Origin: Bradyrhizobium sp. Tv2a-2
Lineage (GTDB): Bacteria; Pseudomonadota; Alphaproteobacteria; Rhizobiales; Xanthobacteraceae
NCBI RefSeq assembly: GCF_000472425.1
Contig: NZ_AXAI01000038.1
Span: forward strand, 191 to 43,899
Reading direction: 5' to 3'
DNA length: 43,709 bases
In this document: positions 16,281 to 25,726 of the stretch, piece after piece
How positions within the stretch are numbered: position 1 is the stretch's first letter
Layout: the number at the start of each line of letters is the position of its first letter
Notes under the pieces: model-generated
What the model was told of the DNA's origin: nothing
Database searches by the model: none
The model's input: the letters and a program-made list of their open reading frames with translations, nothing else
Position numbers and translations under genes: made by a program

Positions 16281-17318
16281 ATGATCTTCAACAAAGACGT
16301 CGTCGAGGCAATCGGCAACACCCCCCTCATCAAGCTCGTGCGCGCATCCGAGGCGACCGGCTGCACCATTCTCGGCAAAGCCGAGTTCATGAATCCGGGC
16401 CAGTCCGTGAAGGACCGCGCCGGCAAGTGGATGATTCTCGAAGCCGAGAAGCGAGGCGAGCTCAGGCCCGGCGGGCTCGTGGTGGAGAGCACCGCCGGCA
16501 ACACCGGCATCGGGCTTGCGCTTGTGGCGAGTGCCCGCGGGTACCGGACGTTGATCCTCATTCCGGACACCCAGAGCCAGGAAAAGAAGGACATGCTACT
16601 GCTGTCCGGTGCCGAGCTTCTCGAGGTACCGGCGCTGCCCTATTCCAACCCTAACAACTACCAGCACGTCGGTCGCCGCCTCGCCGAACAGTTGCGCAAG
16701 ACCGAGCCCAACGGCGTGCTGTTCGCCGACCAGTGGAATAATCTCGACAACCCCAAGGCGCATTACGAATCGACGGGTCCGGAGATCTGGCAGCAGACCG
16801 AGGGCAAGATCGACGGCTTCATCTGCTCCGTCGGCACCGGCGGCACGCTCGCCGGCATCAGCCGTTATCTGAAGGAGAAGAACAAGAACATCGTGATCGG
16901 CTGCGCCGATCCGAATGGCTTTGCCATGTACGAGTATTTCAAGCACGGCGAAGCCAAGAATTCGCCCGGCAACTCGATCACCGAAGGCATCGGGCTCGGC
17001 CGCGTGACGCCCGTCATCGAAAGCGCGGGCAAGGTCGACGAGGCCTATATCATTCCCGACGAGGAAGCGGTCAACGTGATCTTCGAGCTTACCGAGCGCG
17101 AGGGTCTTTGCCTCGGCGGCTCGACCGGCATCAACGTCGCCGGCGCGATCCGCCTTGCCCGCCAGCTCGGCCCTGGCCACACCATCGTGACCATTCTGGC
17201 CGACTCCGGCGGACGCTATCAGTCCAAGCTGTTCAATCCGGAGTTCATGCGCGGAAAGAAACTGCCGGTGCCGACGTGGCTCGAGAAGCGCACGAAGATC
17301 GACGTGCCGTTCGAGTAA
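16281..17318 (+). CDS. cysK: Cysteine synthase A (O-acetylserine sulfhydrylase)
   Basis: PLP enzyme that makes L-cysteine from O-acetylserine and sulfide in the cytoplasm. The 345-residue product starts MIFNKDVVEAIGNTPLIKL. The PLP lysine is K44 in NPGQSVKDRAGKWM, the substrate loop is ESTAGNTGIGLAL (69-81), the phosphate-binding loop is SVGTGGTLAG (183-192), and LCLGGSTGINVAGA lies near the end. Its C-terminal tail (RTKIDVPFE) is slightly longer than E. coli CysK. The ATG at 16281 was chosen over a 22-residue upstream extension lacking family similarity. The TPR gene starts only 6 nt after the stop, so the two are probably co-transcribed. Confidence 0.94.
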   Translation: MIFNKDVVEAIGNTPLIKLVRASEATGCTILGKAEFMNPGQSVKDRAGKWMILEAEKRGELRPGGLVVESTAGNTGIGLALVASARGYRTLILIPDTQSQEKKDMLLLSGAELLEVPALPYSNPNNYQHVGRRLAEQLRKTEPNGVLFADQWNNLDNPKAHYESTGPEIWQQTEGKIDGFICSVGTGGTLAGISRYLKEKNKNIVIGCADPNGFAMYEYFKHGEAKNSPGNSITEGIGLGRVTPVIESAGKVDEAYIIPDEEAVNVIFELTEREGLCLGGSTGINVAGAIRLARQLGPGHTIVTILADSGGRYQSKLFNPEFMRGKKLPVPTWLEKRTKIDVPFE

Positions 17319-17324
17319 GGCGCG

Positions 17325-19196
17325 GTGTGCGGGGAGCTAACCCCGGAGATGAAGGATTCCAATCGGCCGGCGGACGACGCGACGGTCCAGGTCGACGAAT
17401 CCACCGGGACGCCGACGACGTCTGCGCTGTTTCTAGCCGCTCTGGGCCACCTGCGCGCCGGCCGTGCAGGCGATGCAGAGGCCTGCTGCCGGGAGGCCCT
17501 CGCGCTCGACAGCGAGCACGCTGACGCGCTGCATCTGATGGGCCTCCTTGCCTTGCAAGTCGAACAGTACGGCCAGGCCACGGACTGGATCGCGCGCGCA
17601 ATCCAGCGCGAGCCGAAGCCGATTTATTTGACCAGTCTCGGCACCTGCCTCTCGAGGCAAGACCGAGGCGAGGAAGCTCTGCAGGTCTTCGACAAGGCCG
17701 TCCAGCTCAAACCTGACGATGCCAATCTCTGGCGCGACCTTGCCAACGCGCTGGTCGCCCTCGAACGCACGGACGAGGCTGTCCTGAGCCTTCAGCATGC
17801 ACTCAAGCTCAACCCGCAGCACTGGGAGACGGCGAACCAATGCGCGGTTCTTCTCCACGGTCTCGGCCGTGTCGAGGAGTCCCTTTCCTATCTCGACCTC
17901 TGCGACGCGTTGCGGCCCAACGACGTCGCAACGCTGCAGAGGCAGGCTGCGTGCCTTAGCAACCTGAAACGGTTCGAGGACGCGCTCAGCCTTTGTCACA
18001 GGTCGCACACGCTTGCGCCCCACGACGCCGCCATTTGCAACAATCTCGGCACCGTCCTTCGTTCCCTGGGCCGGGACGAGGACGCCTTGCCATGGCTCGA
18101 CCGCGCGCTCTCGCTTCAACCGGGCTTCCGAGACGCGCTGCATAACAGGGCCGCCGCACTCGCGAAAATTCGCAAACTCAGCGAAGCCATGGCGGTCTAT
18201 GAGCAACTCAGGACGGACGATCCGACCGATGCCTTGGCCGAGTTGGGGATTGCCCATCTCCAGTTGCTGACAGGCAATTTCGGGGCGGGCTGGGCCGGCC
18301 GCGAGGCGCGCTGGAAGATGCGGCGAAACTATCCACAATTCGCACAACCCGTGTGGCTCGGACGGCAAAGCCTTGCGGGCAAGACGATTCTGGTCGCCTC
18401 CGATGAAGGCCTGGGAGACACTTTACAGTTTGTCCGCTACGTGCCCATGCTGGCCGAACGCGGCGCGCGCGTCGTCCTTGTCGTTCAGGACCCGCTCTAT
18501 CCGCTGTTGTCGAAATTGCCAGGAATCTCGCAGTGCCTTCCAATGTCGGCAACCCGTCTGCCGCCATTCGACTTTCACTGTCCGCTCATGAGCCTGCCGC
18601 TCGCCTTTGGCACTACATTGCAGACGATCCCGGCGTCGATCCCCTATCTGCCTGCGCCCGATGATGATCGTGTGCAGGCTTGGCAGCGGCGCCTCGGCAC
18701 GCATGATCGGCTGCGCGTGGGGCTTTGCTGGGCAGGGAATCCAGGGCAGCCGGACGATCACAACCGCTCCATCGCCTTACGCACATTTTTGCAGCTGTTC
18801 GACGCCGACGCGGTGTTCATCAGCGTCCAGAAGGAGACGAAACCGGAAGACCAAGCGGCGCTGCGGGAGATGACCGGCATGATCGACATGACCGGCCACC
18901 TCACCGATTTTGCCGAGACGGCGGCGCTGCTCAGCTGCCTCGACCTCGTGATATCAGTGGAGACCAGCGTGGCCCACCTTGCCGGTGCGCTGGGACGTCC
19001 GACCTGGACGCTGCTGTGCTACACGCCGGATCACCGCTGGCTGCTCGATCGCGACGACAGCCCTTGGTACCCAAGCATGCGGCTGTTTCGACAGGATAGC
19101 CCTGGAGACTGGCAGGGCGTTTTCGATCGGGTGAGACGCGCGCTTGAGAAGGAAATCGCATCCCTTCAGGCCGATGTAGCGTTCATTCCGGAATGA
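17325..19196 (+). CDS. TPR protein with glycosyltransferase-family-9-like C-terminal domain
   Basis: A 623-residue protein. Residues about 40-330 are tandem TPR units (GHLRAGRAGDAEACCREALA, LGTCLSRQDRGEEALQVFDK, LGTVLRSLGRDEDALPWLDR). The C-terminal 280 residues resemble GT9/heptosyltransferase folds: ILVASDEGLGDTLQFVRYVP, LRVGLCWAGNP, FISVQKETKPEDQ, and LDLVISVETSVAHLAGALGRPTW. Many such TPR-GT proteins lack a proven substrate. The GTG at 17325 has TAAGG just upstream, overlapping the cysK stop; the alternative is ATG at 17349, which directly follows a hairpin (CGGGG/CCCCG at 17330-17345). A palindrome TCATTCCGGAATGA (19183-19196) spans its stop codon. Likely cytoplasmic; role unknown. Confidence 0.8.
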   Translation: MCGELTPEMKDSNRPADDATVQVDESTGTPTTSALFLAALGHLRAGRAGDAEACCREALALDSEHADALHLMGLLALQVEQYGQATDWIARAIQREPKPIYLTSLGTCLSRQDRGEEALQVFDKAVQLKPDDANLWRDLANALVALERTDEAVLSLQHALKLNPQHWETANQCAVLLHGLGRVEESLSYLDLCDALRPNDVATLQRQAACLSNLKRFEDALSLCHRSHTLAPHDAAICNNLGTVLRSLGRDEDALPWLDRALSLQPGFRDALHNRAAALAKIRKLSEAMAVYEQLRTDDPTDALAELGIAHLQLLTGNFGAGWAGREARWKMRRNYPQFAQPVWLGRQSLAGKTILVASDEGLGDTLQFVRYVPMLAERGARVVLVVQDPLYPLLSKLPGISQCLPMSATRLPPFDFHCPLMSLPLAFGTTLQTIPASIPYLPAPDDDRVQAWQRRLGTHDRLRVGLCWAGNPGQPDDHNRSIALRTFLQLFDADAVFISVQKETKPEDQAALREMTGMIDMTGHLTDFAETAALLSCLDLVISVETSVAHLAGALGRPTWTLLCYTPDHRWLLDRDDSPWYPSMRLFRQDSPGDWQGVFDRVRRALEKEIASLQADVAFIPE

Positions 19197-19226
19197 TGCT
19201 TTAGCCTGATCCCACCGGATGCCGTC

Positions 19227-19970
19227 CTAGTGCCGCAAAATCTGGCTCAGGAACAGCTTGGTACGCGCGTGCTGTGGATTGGCGAAGAAATTTGCTGGCG
19301 TGTTGGACTCGATGATCTGGCCCGCATCCATGAACACCACGCGGTTCGCGACTTCCCGCGCAAAGCCCATCTCGTGCGTTACCACCAGCATGGTCATGCC
19401 CTCCTTGGCGAGGTCGACCATGGTGTCCAGCACCTCCTTGACCATTTCGGGGTCGAGCGCCGAGGTCGGCTCGTCGAACAGCATCACCTTGGGGCTCATG
19501 GTGAGTGCGCGCGCGATCGCGACGCGCTGCTGCTGGCCGCCGGACATCTGACCCGGATATTTCTGCGCCTGTTGCGGGATCTTGACCCGCTCCAGATATT
19601 TCATCGCCGCAGCCTCCGCGTCCTTCTGCGGAATATTGCGCACCCAGATCGGCGCGAGCGTGCAGTTCTCCAGCACGGTCAGGTGCGGGAACAGGTTAAA
19701 ACTCTGGAACACCATGCCGACCTCGCGGCGCACCTCGTCGACGCGTCGCAGGTTCGGACCGAGCGCGATGCCGTCGACGACGATCTCGCCTTCCTGGAAT
19801 TCCTCAAGCGCGTTGATGCAGCGGATCAGGGTCGACTTGCCCGAGCCGGACGGGCCGCAGATCACGATGCGCTCGCCCTTGCCGACTTCGAGATTGATGT
19901 CGCGCAGCACGTGGAAGTCGCCGTACCACTTGTTGAGGCCCTTGATGCTGACAATCGGATTTTCGGTCAT
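19227..19970 (-). CDS. aapP: General L-amino-acid ABC transporter, ATP-binding subunit
   Basis: Energises uptake of many L-amino acids with AapJ, AapQ and AapM at the inner membrane. The 247-residue ATPase has Walker A GPSGSGKST (39-47), Q-loop VFQSFNLFPH, signature MSGGQQQRVAIARAL (142-156), Walker B VMLFDEPTSALDP (162-173) and switch histidine H199 in VVTHEMGFA. All catalytic residues are intact. It is last in the aapJQMP operon, 12 bp after aapM. Confidence 0.96.
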   Translation of the reverse strand: MTENPIVSIKGLNKWYGDFHVLRDINLEVGKGERIVICGPSGSGKSTLIRCINALEEFQEGEIVVDGIALGPNLRRVDEVRREVGMVFQSFNLFPHLTVLENCTLAPIWVRNIPQKDAEAAAMKYLERVKIPQQAQKYPGQMSGGQQQRVAIARALTMSPKVMLFDEPTSALDPEMVKEVLDTMVDLAKEGMTMLVVTHEMGFAREVANRVVFMDAGQIIESNTPANFFANPQHARTKLFLSQILRH

Positions 19971-19982
19971 GATGGTCTCGGT

Positions 19983-21506
19983 TCAGTTGCGCCGGAACGG
20001 ATTGAGCCGGTGCTCGACAAAGAGCGAGTAGCGCGACATTCCAAAGCAGAAGGTGAAATAGATCAGCCCGCAGAAGGCAAAGCCGGTAAAGGCGGTGGTC
20101 GGCGTGGCCCAGTTCGGATCGGAGAATGAGGCGCGGAGCTGCCCGAGCAGGTCGAACAGCGCCACGATCGACACCAGGGAAGTGTCCTTGAACAGCGCGA
20201 TGAAGCTGTTGACGAGGCCGGGAATGACATGGCGCAGCGCCTGCGGCATCACCACGAGCGCCGTCGTCTTCCACCAGGACAGCCCGAGCGCGCTCGCGGC
20301 CTCCCCCTGCCCGCGCGGAATGGCCGCCAATCCGCCACGGATCACCTCGGCCTGATAGGCACCGGCAAACAGCGCGATTCCGATCAGCGCACGCATCAAA
20401 CCATCGACCGTGAAATTGCCGGGCAGGAACAGGGGCAGCATGTAGGTGGCGAAGAACAGCACCGTGATCAGCGGCACGCCGCGCCAGAACTCGATAAAGA
20501 TGATCGAGAAGACGCGGATCAGCGGAATGGTCGCGCGCCGCCCGAGCGCAAGCGCAACACCGATCGGCATCGAGGTGACGATGCCCGTGACGGACACCAC
20601 CAGCGTGACCAGGAGGCCGCCCCAGAGCCTGGTATCGACCACCGGCAAGCCGTGACCGTCGAGGCCCATCACCGCGATGACGATGGCGATTCCGGCAAAA
20701 CTTGCCAACGAGGTCGCAAGCGCGCGCCATCCGGTGCGCACGCCGCCGGCAAGCGCGAACAGCAGCACCGATACGATGATCGCGGTCAGCCCGAAATCGA
20801 CCCAGACGGGATAATGCGAGCTCTGGATCTGGTCGCGCGCCCAGACCAGCGGTGTGAGGATCAGTGCCAGCGTCACGCCGATCAGCGCGACGATCTGACC
20901 CAACAGCCACAACAGCGATCCGACCACCGGCGTGGTGGCCGCCGCCCGCACCAGCGCGTCGCCGGCACTCTTGATGCTGTCGGCGAAGGCCGCAAGCAGG
21001 CTCGTGATCCAGCTCACGCCAAAGCCGCTCAGGCCTCCGCCATGCAGCAGGAAGAACGCGACCACCGGAAAGGCCAGGAAGAATAGGCCCGCGTTCAAAC
21101 CCTTGGCAGGCAACCGCGGGATCAGCATCGGCACCAGCAGCACGGCGGCGATCACGAAGGTCAGGTTGACCCGCCAGCGCTCCTCGACCGGATAGAAGCC
21201 GTAGATGAACTGGTCGAGCTTGGCGCCGATATAGGGCCAGCAGGCGCCGACGGGATGCCCGGCGTTTTCCGCAAGGCACGCGTTGCGGTCGGTGCCGTGC
21301 CAGACGGCGTCGACCAGCAGGAATCTGAGCGCGGGGACGACGGTGTACCAGACCAGCAGGATGCCGAGGATCGTGAGCAGGATGTTGGTCGGCGAGTTCA
21401 ACAGCCGTGTCCGGATGAAACCGATGAAGCCCGTGGTTTTGACCGGCGCGGGCCGCTCGGCGACCATCGCATCGCGAACGAAAGAGGATGCGGTGACGTC
21501 GGTCAT
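19983..21506 (-). CDS. aapM: General L-amino-acid ABC transporter, permease
   Basis: Inner-membrane permease pairing with AapQ. The 507-residue protein is long for the family because, as in known AapM/BztC proteins, an extended N-terminal half with several helices precedes the conserved domain. The permease domain carries FIEFWRGVPLITVLF and the EAA-type loop GGLAAIPRGQGEAASALGLS near the C-terminus, then ALRHVIPGLVNSFIALFKDTSLVS. The ATG at 21506 overlaps the aapQ stop by 4 bp (ATGA), which decides it over a frame open to 21533. Confidence 0.95.
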   Translation of the reverse strand: MTDVTASSFVRDAMVAERPAPVKTTGFIGFIRTRLLNSPTNILLTILGILLVWYTVVPALRFLLVDAVWHGTDRNACLAENAGHPVGACWPYIGAKLDQFIYGFYPVEERWRVNLTFVIAAVLLVPMLIPRLPAKGLNAGLFFLAFPVVAFFLLHGGGLSGFGVSWITSLLAAFADSIKSAGDALVRAAATTPVVGSLLWLLGQIVALIGVTLALILTPLVWARDQIQSSHYPVWVDFGLTAIIVSVLLFALAGGVRTGWRALATSLASFAGIAIVIAVMGLDGHGLPVVDTRLWGGLLVTLVVSVTGIVTSMPIGVALALGRRATIPLIRVFSIIFIEFWRGVPLITVLFFATYMLPLFLPGNFTVDGLMRALIGIALFAGAYQAEVIRGGLAAIPRGQGEAASALGLSWWKTTALVVMPQALRHVIPGLVNSFIALFKDTSLVSIVALFDLLGQLRASFSDPNWATPTTAFTGFAFCGLIYFTFCFGMSRYSLFVEHRLNPFRRN

Positions 21507-22708
21507 TGCGCGAGGCTCCGGCTCAGCCGCCATCCGTAGAAGCTCATGATCGCGCTCGTGGTCAGCGACAGCAGGAGATAGACCCCCATGGTGATGGCGA
21601 TGATCTCGATCGCTTGGCCGGTCTGACTCAGCGTCGTTCCCGCGAACACCGAGACGAGGTCGGGATAGCCGATCGCGACCGCGAGCGAGGAATTCTTGGT
21701 CAGGTTCAGATACTGGTTGGTCAGCGGCGGCAGGATCACCCGTAGCGCCTGCGGCACCACGATCAGCTGCAAGGTCGTGCCTCGGCTGAGCCCCAGCGAT
21801 GCGCCCGCTTCCATCTGTCCCCTGTGCACCGACAGGATCCCAGCGCGCACGACCTCGGCGATGAAGGCCGCCGTGTAGGTCGACAGCGCGACCGTCAGCG
21901 CGACGAACTCTGGAATGACGCGCGTGCCGCCGGCGAAGTTGAAGCCCTTGAGCTGCGGTACTTCAAAACTTAGCGGCGCGCCGAAGATCAGCGCACTCAG
22001 AAGCGGTAACCCGACGAGAAGCCCGAGGACATAGGGCCAGATCCTGATCGCCCTTCCCTTCTGGAACAATTGCCGGCGCGCGTAGTAGCGCAAGGCCAGT
22101 ACAGCGATGACCGCAACGGCGACGGCAATGAGGAACGGCTCCCATCCGGATTCGCCGATCGCCCGGGGGATGACCAGGCCTCGGTTGGAGAGAAAGAAGC
22201 TGTTGAACAGCGAGATGCTCTGCCGCGGGCCGGGCAAGGCGGCAAGCACCGCGAGATACCAGAACAGGATCTGGAACAGGAGCGGCAGGTTGCGCACCAG
22301 CTCGACATAAGCGCCTGCGACGCGCGACAACAGCCAGTTCGGCGACAGCCGCCCCAGACCGACAACGAACCCGATCACGGTGGCAAAGAAAATGCCGATG
22401 ATCGAGACCAGGAAGGTATTGAGCAGGCCGACCAGGAACACCCGCGTATAGGTGTCAGAGCCGGAATAAGGAATAAGGCTCTGGCTGACGTCAAAGCCCG
22501 CGGTGTTCTTCAAAAAGCCGAAGCCGGAGGTGATTCGCTGGGCCTCAAGATTCGTCCGGGCGTTGGCTATGATCTCATAGCCAATCCAGGCCAGTGCGAT
22601 CACGAACACGATCTGCAGTGCGACGCCGCTCCAACCCGAGCGGCCGCCGAGCGCCCGCTTGAGGCGGAATATGAGTTGCGGCGGTGGTGACCTTGCTTCG
22701 ATACTCAT
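21503..22708 (-). CDS. aapQ: General L-amino-acid ABC transporter, permease
   Basis: Inner-membrane permease, 401 residues. It has an N-terminal helix (VALQIVFVIALAWIGYEII), a periplasmic stretch, then the HisM-type core with AYVELVRNLPLLFQILFWYL and the EAA loop GILSVHRGQMEAGASLGLSR, followed by LPPLTNQYLNLTKNSSLAVA. The sequence NLPLLFQI is diagnostic of the family. It is translationally coupled to aapM and starts 30 bp after aapJ ends. Confidence 0.95.
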   Translation of the reverse strand: MSIEARSPPPQLIFRLKRALGGRSGWSGVALQIVFVIALAWIGYEIIANARTNLEAQRITSGFGFLKNTAGFDVSQSLIPYSGSDTYTRVFLVGLLNTFLVSIIGIFFATVIGFVVGLGRLSPNWLLSRVAGAYVELVRNLPLLFQILFWYLAVLAALPGPRQSISLFNSFFLSNRGLVIPRAIGESGWEPFLIAVAVAVIAVLALRYYARRQLFQKGRAIRIWPYVLGLLVGLPLLSALIFGAPLSFEVPQLKGFNFAGGTRVIPEFVALTVALSTYTAAFIAEVVRAGILSVHRGQMEAGASLGLSRGTTLQLIVVPQALRVILPPLTNQYLNLTKNSSLAVAIGYPDLVSVFAGTTLSQTGQAIEIIAITMGVYLLLSLTTSAIMSFYGWRLSRSLAQ

Positions 22709-22738
22709 CGCCGCAACCGTTGGCCCAGGTAGCAGAGA

Positions 22739-23755
22739 TCAGCGGATCGGCGGCGCGTACTGGATGCCGCCCTTGTTCCAGAGCTGGTTCAGCCCACGGG
22801 CGATCTGCAATTTGGAGCCGGCGCCGACATTGCGGTCGAAGGATTCGCCGTAATTGCCGACCGCCTTGATGATACGGTAGAACCAGTCCTTGGTGAGGCC
22901 GAGCTGCTCGCCAAGATTGCCATCGGTGCCGAAGGCACGCTTCAGCTCGGGCTTGTCCGATTTCGACATCTCGTCGAGGTTCTTTTGGTTGACGCCCATC
23001 TCCTCGGCATCGACCATCGCAAACAGCACCCACTTCACGATGTCGAACCACTGGTCGTCGCCATGGCGGACCATCGGTCCCAGCGGCTCCTTCGAGATCA
23101 CCTCGGGCAGCACCACATGGTCGGCGGGATTTGCGAGCTTGAGCCGCTCGGCATAGAGCTGGGACACGTCGGAGGTAAACACGTCGCAACGGCCGGATTC
23201 ATAGGCCTTGACCGTCTCGTCCGCACCGGCGAACGCGATCACCTCATACTTCATGTTGTTGCCCTTGAAGTAGTCGGCGAGGTTCTGCTCGGTGGTGGTG
23301 CCGGTCTGCACGCAGACGGAGGCGCTATTGAGCTCAAGGGCCGAATTCACCTTCAGCGATTTTTTCACCAGGAATCCCTGGCCGTCATAATAGGTCACGC
23401 CCGTGAAATTGGCGCCCAGCGAGGTGTCGCGCGACAGCGTCCAGGTGGTGTTGCGCGAGAGCACGTCGATTTCGCCCGACTGCAGCGCCGTGAAGCGGTC
23501 CTTGGCCGAGAGCGGCACGAATTTCACCTTGGTCGGATCGTCGAAGATCGCCGCCGCAATGGCGCGGCACACGTCGACATCGAGCCCGGTCCAGTTGCCC
23601 TTGTCGTCGGGCGAGGAGAAGCCCGGCAGGCCCTGGCTGACGCCGCAGGACAGCATGCCCCGATCCTTGATCGTCTTGAGCGTTTCCGCCGAAGCGGCTT
23701 GGGCCGAGAAAGCAGCGGCGGCAGCGAGGGTGAACAGGAGGGATACGCGTTTCAT
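22739..23755 (-). CDS. aapJ: General L-amino-acid ABC transporter, periplasmic binding protein
   Basis: Periplasmic solute-binding protein, 338 residues, first gene of the operon. The signal peptide MKRVSLLFTLAAAAAFSAQA (cleavage near ASA-ET, residue 23) leads to the AapJ-type start LKTIKDRGMLSCGVSQGLPG. Further motifs are WTGLDVDVCRAIAAAIF, LSRNTTWTLSRDTSLG, SVCVQTGTTTEQNLADYF, CDVFTSDVSQLYAER and GPMVRHGDDQWFDIVKWVLF. It should bind many L-amino acids. In rhizobia, Aap controls amino-acid flow between bacteroid and plant (known from R. leguminosarum). No clear promoter was found in the 320-bp gap to metC. Confidence 0.95.
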   Translation of the reverse strand: MKRVSLLFTLAAAAAFSAQAASAETLKTIKDRGMLSCGVSQGLPGFSSPDDKGNWTGLDVDVCRAIAAAIFDDPTKVKFVPLSAKDRFTALQSGEIDVLSRNTTWTLSRDTSLGANFTGVTYYDGQGFLVKKSLKVNSALELNSASVCVQTGTTTEQNLADYFKGNNMKYEVIAFAGADETVKAYESGRCDVFTSDVSQLYAERLKLANPADHVVLPEVISKEPLGPMVRHGDDQWFDIVKWVLFAMVDAEEMGVNQKNLDEMSKSDKPELKRAFGTDGNLGEQLGLTKDWFYRIIKAVGNYGESFDRNVGAGSKLQIARGLNQLWNKGGIQYAPPIR

Positions 23756-23976
23756 GGCTAGGCCTTTTCAAGGGGTCCTTGGGTACGTTGGCTGATCAAT
23801 GCGCGTAACGTCGATGAGGCCAGCCCTGCGATCCCCGCGCGGCAAACGTCAAACCGAAGACGGTTAACGTCCCGACCGGCCAAGCAATGGATCGAAGGTC
23901 GCGGCAGGCCCCTCAACGTGCGGCGACTGAATAGCTCCCCCGCATCACAGAACGACTGGCGGGCCGGGTCAAGGGG

Positions 23977-24006
23977 TTGACGCACCGCTTCCATATTCTG
24001 TTATTA
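23977..24006 (+). promoter_or_regulatory. Possible sigma-70 promoter of metC
   Basis: TTGACG at 23977-23982, an 18-bp spacer, and TTATTA at 24001-24006. A small hairpin (CCCGG/CCGGG) follows at about 24015-24030, before the metC start. I looked for a SAM riboswitch in this gap and could not support one. The remainder of 23756-24075 holds nothing I recognise. Confidence 0.35.
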
Positions 24007-24075
24007 ACGATTTCGCCCGGATGCGCCGGGCCTCGCCCGCAAATGGCGAACGAAACTTCTGGTAGCGACCAAAGA

Positions 24076-25269
24076 ATGAGCTCCGTGAACGACACCGGAT
24101 CAGGCCATCCCCTCAATGCGGAAACCAGGCTGGTGACCGCCGGGCGCGACACAAGGGCGCAGAAGGGCTTTGTCAATCCCCCTGTTGTTCACGGTTCCAC
24201 CGTGCTCTACCCGACCGCGGCCGACCTGCACGCCCATACGGGCGAGTACCGGTATGGCCGTTACGGCACACCGACGACCAAGGCCTTTCAGCAGACGCTG
24301 ATGGCCCTCGAGGGCCCGCAATGCGCGGGCGTTGCGATCGCGCCGTCGGGGCTCGCCGCCATCTCGACCACCCTGCTCTCGGTTCTCAGGGCCGGCGACC
24401 ACATCCTGGTCTGCGACAACGTGTATCGGCCGACGCGCCAGATCTGCAACATCGTGCTGACACGTCTTGGCGTCGAGACGACCTATTTCGATCCCCTGAT
24501 CGGCACCGCAATCGAGACGCTGTTCAGACCCAACACCAGGGCAGTCCTGCTGGAGGCGCCAGGTTCGCAATCCTTCGAAATGCCTGACGTCCGCGCCATC
24601 GCCGCCGTGGCGCATGGGCGCGGCGCACTTGTCATCGACGACAACACCTGGGCCACGCCGCTGTTTCGCCGCGCGCTGGAGCAAGGCGTCGACATCAGCA
24701 TGCAGGCCGCCACCAAATATATCGGCGGCCACTCCGACATCATGTTCGGCACGATTTCGGCCAACGCCGCGGCGTGGCCGATCATCCAGGAGACCACTCA
24801 CCTGCTCGGCATCTGCGCCGGCCCCGACGACGTGTTCCTGGCGATGCGGGGCTTGAGGACGCTGGCCGTGCGGCTCGCCCAGCACTATCGTTCCGCGCTC
24901 GACATCGCGCGTTGGCTGCAGAGCCGGCCCGAAGTTATCAGGGTGTTGCACCCGGCACTGGAAAGCGATCCGGGACACGCGATCTGGAAGCGGGATTTCA
25001 CCGGCGCCTCCGGCCTGTTCAGCATCGTGATCCAACCCAAGCCGCAGGCCGCGGTCGACGCCTTCCTCGACGCCCTGACCCTGTTCGGAATGGGCTATTC
25101 CTGGGGTGGCTTCGAAAGCCTCGCCATTCCCTTCGACTGCGCGGAGTATCGAACCGCCACCAAATGGGCCCCGGAGGGCCCGACCGTGCGGCTCCATATC
25201 GGCCTGGAAAATGTCGATGATCTGAAGGCCGATCTGGAACGCGGATTTGTGGCGTTCAATAAGGCCTGA
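24076..25269 (+). CDS. metC: Cystathionine beta-lyase
   Basis: PLP enzyme of the Cys/Met metabolism family that splits cystathionine to homocysteine, pyruvate and ammonia. The 397-residue product has TRLVTAGRDTRAQKGFVNPPV, STVLYPTAADL, YRYGRYGTPTTKAF (55-71), IAPSGLAAISTTLLS, the PLP-contact ALVIDDNTWATPLF and the PLP lysine K214 in QAATKYIGGHSDIMFG. The late motifs GMGYSWGGFESLAIP and VRLHIGLENVDDLKADL fit MetC better than MetB. The ATG at 24076 was chosen; ATGs at 24043 and 23977 would add poorly conserved residues. It is divergent from aapJ. Confidence 0.9.
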   Translation: MSSVNDTGSGHPLNAETRLVTAGRDTRAQKGFVNPPVVHGSTVLYPTAADLHAHTGEYRYGRYGTPTTKAFQQTLMALEGPQCAGVAIAPSGLAAISTTLLSVLRAGDHILVCDNVYRPTRQICNIVLTRLGVETTYFDPLIGTAIETLFRPNTRAVLLEAPGSQSFEMPDVRAIAAVAHGRGALVIDDNTWATPLFRRALEQGVDISMQAATKYIGGHSDIMFGTISANAAAWPIIQETTHLLGICAGPDDVFLAMRGLRTLAVRLAQHYRSALDIARWLQSRPEVIRVLHPALESDPGHAIWKRDFTGASGLFSIVIQPKPQAAVDAFLDALTLFGMGYSWGGFESLAIPFDCAEYRTATKWAPEGPTVRLHIGLENVDDLKADLERGFVAFNKA

Positions 25270-25384
25270 GCCGCTGCGCATCGGAGAGTCGGCGTGACGG
25301 ACATTTCCAGTCGACCTGTACGACACAACATTCGCGCGTGGGCACTTGGCGATCTTTGACTTTGGTTCCTGAGGTTGCCAGCAC

Positions 25385-25726
25385 TCAGCGATCGAGCGTC
25401 TCCGATCCCTTCGCGTGGTTCTTGAAGATCAGCATGAGGTTGCGGACATAGATGATGTTCGAAGCCAGCTGCCCGATTATGATGACAGGTTCGCGCTTGA
25501 CCAGGCCGTAGATCAGCGTCAACAGACCGCCGCCGATCGAGAAGAACCAGAATGCCAGCGGCACCACGCTTTTTCCGGCGCGCTCGCTTGCGATCCACTG
25601 CACCAGGAAGCGGGCGGCGAAGGCGAGTTGTGCGATGAGGCCGAAAGCCAGCCAGAAATCAAACTTGGCGACGAAGATTTCGTAAACGTAATTGCTGAAG
25701 GCCTGCCCGAACTGGATCAGCATCAT
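25385..25726 (-). CDS. LAB_N domain membrane protein (lipid-A-disaccharide-synthase N-terminal-like)
   Basis: A 113-residue membrane protein of the LAB_N family, named after a region fused to some LpxB enzymes. It has about three hydrophobic segments: FWLAFGLIAQLAFAARFLVQW, VVPLAFWFFSIGGGLLTLIYG and VIIIGQLASNIIYVRNLMLIF. The motifs RFLVQWIASERAGKSVVP and FW-FS-GG are typical of the family. The start ATG at 25726 overlaps the GT2 stop (ATGA), so the two are translationally coupled. Small partners of this kind sit beside glycosyltransferases that use lipid-linked sugars; a role in lipid flipping or lipid A glycosylation is inference. Confidence 0.85.
   Translation of the reverse strand: MMLIQFGQAFSNYVYEIFVAKFDFWLAFGLIAQLAFAARFLVQWIASERAGKSVVPLAFWFFSIGGGLLTLIYGLVKREPVIIIGQLASNIIYVRNLMLIFKNHAKGSETLDR

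Noticed and set aside
23756..24075. SAM riboswitch before metC
   Set aside because: Only a small hairpin was found; the conserved core of SAM-II or SAM/SAH classes could not be matched by eye.
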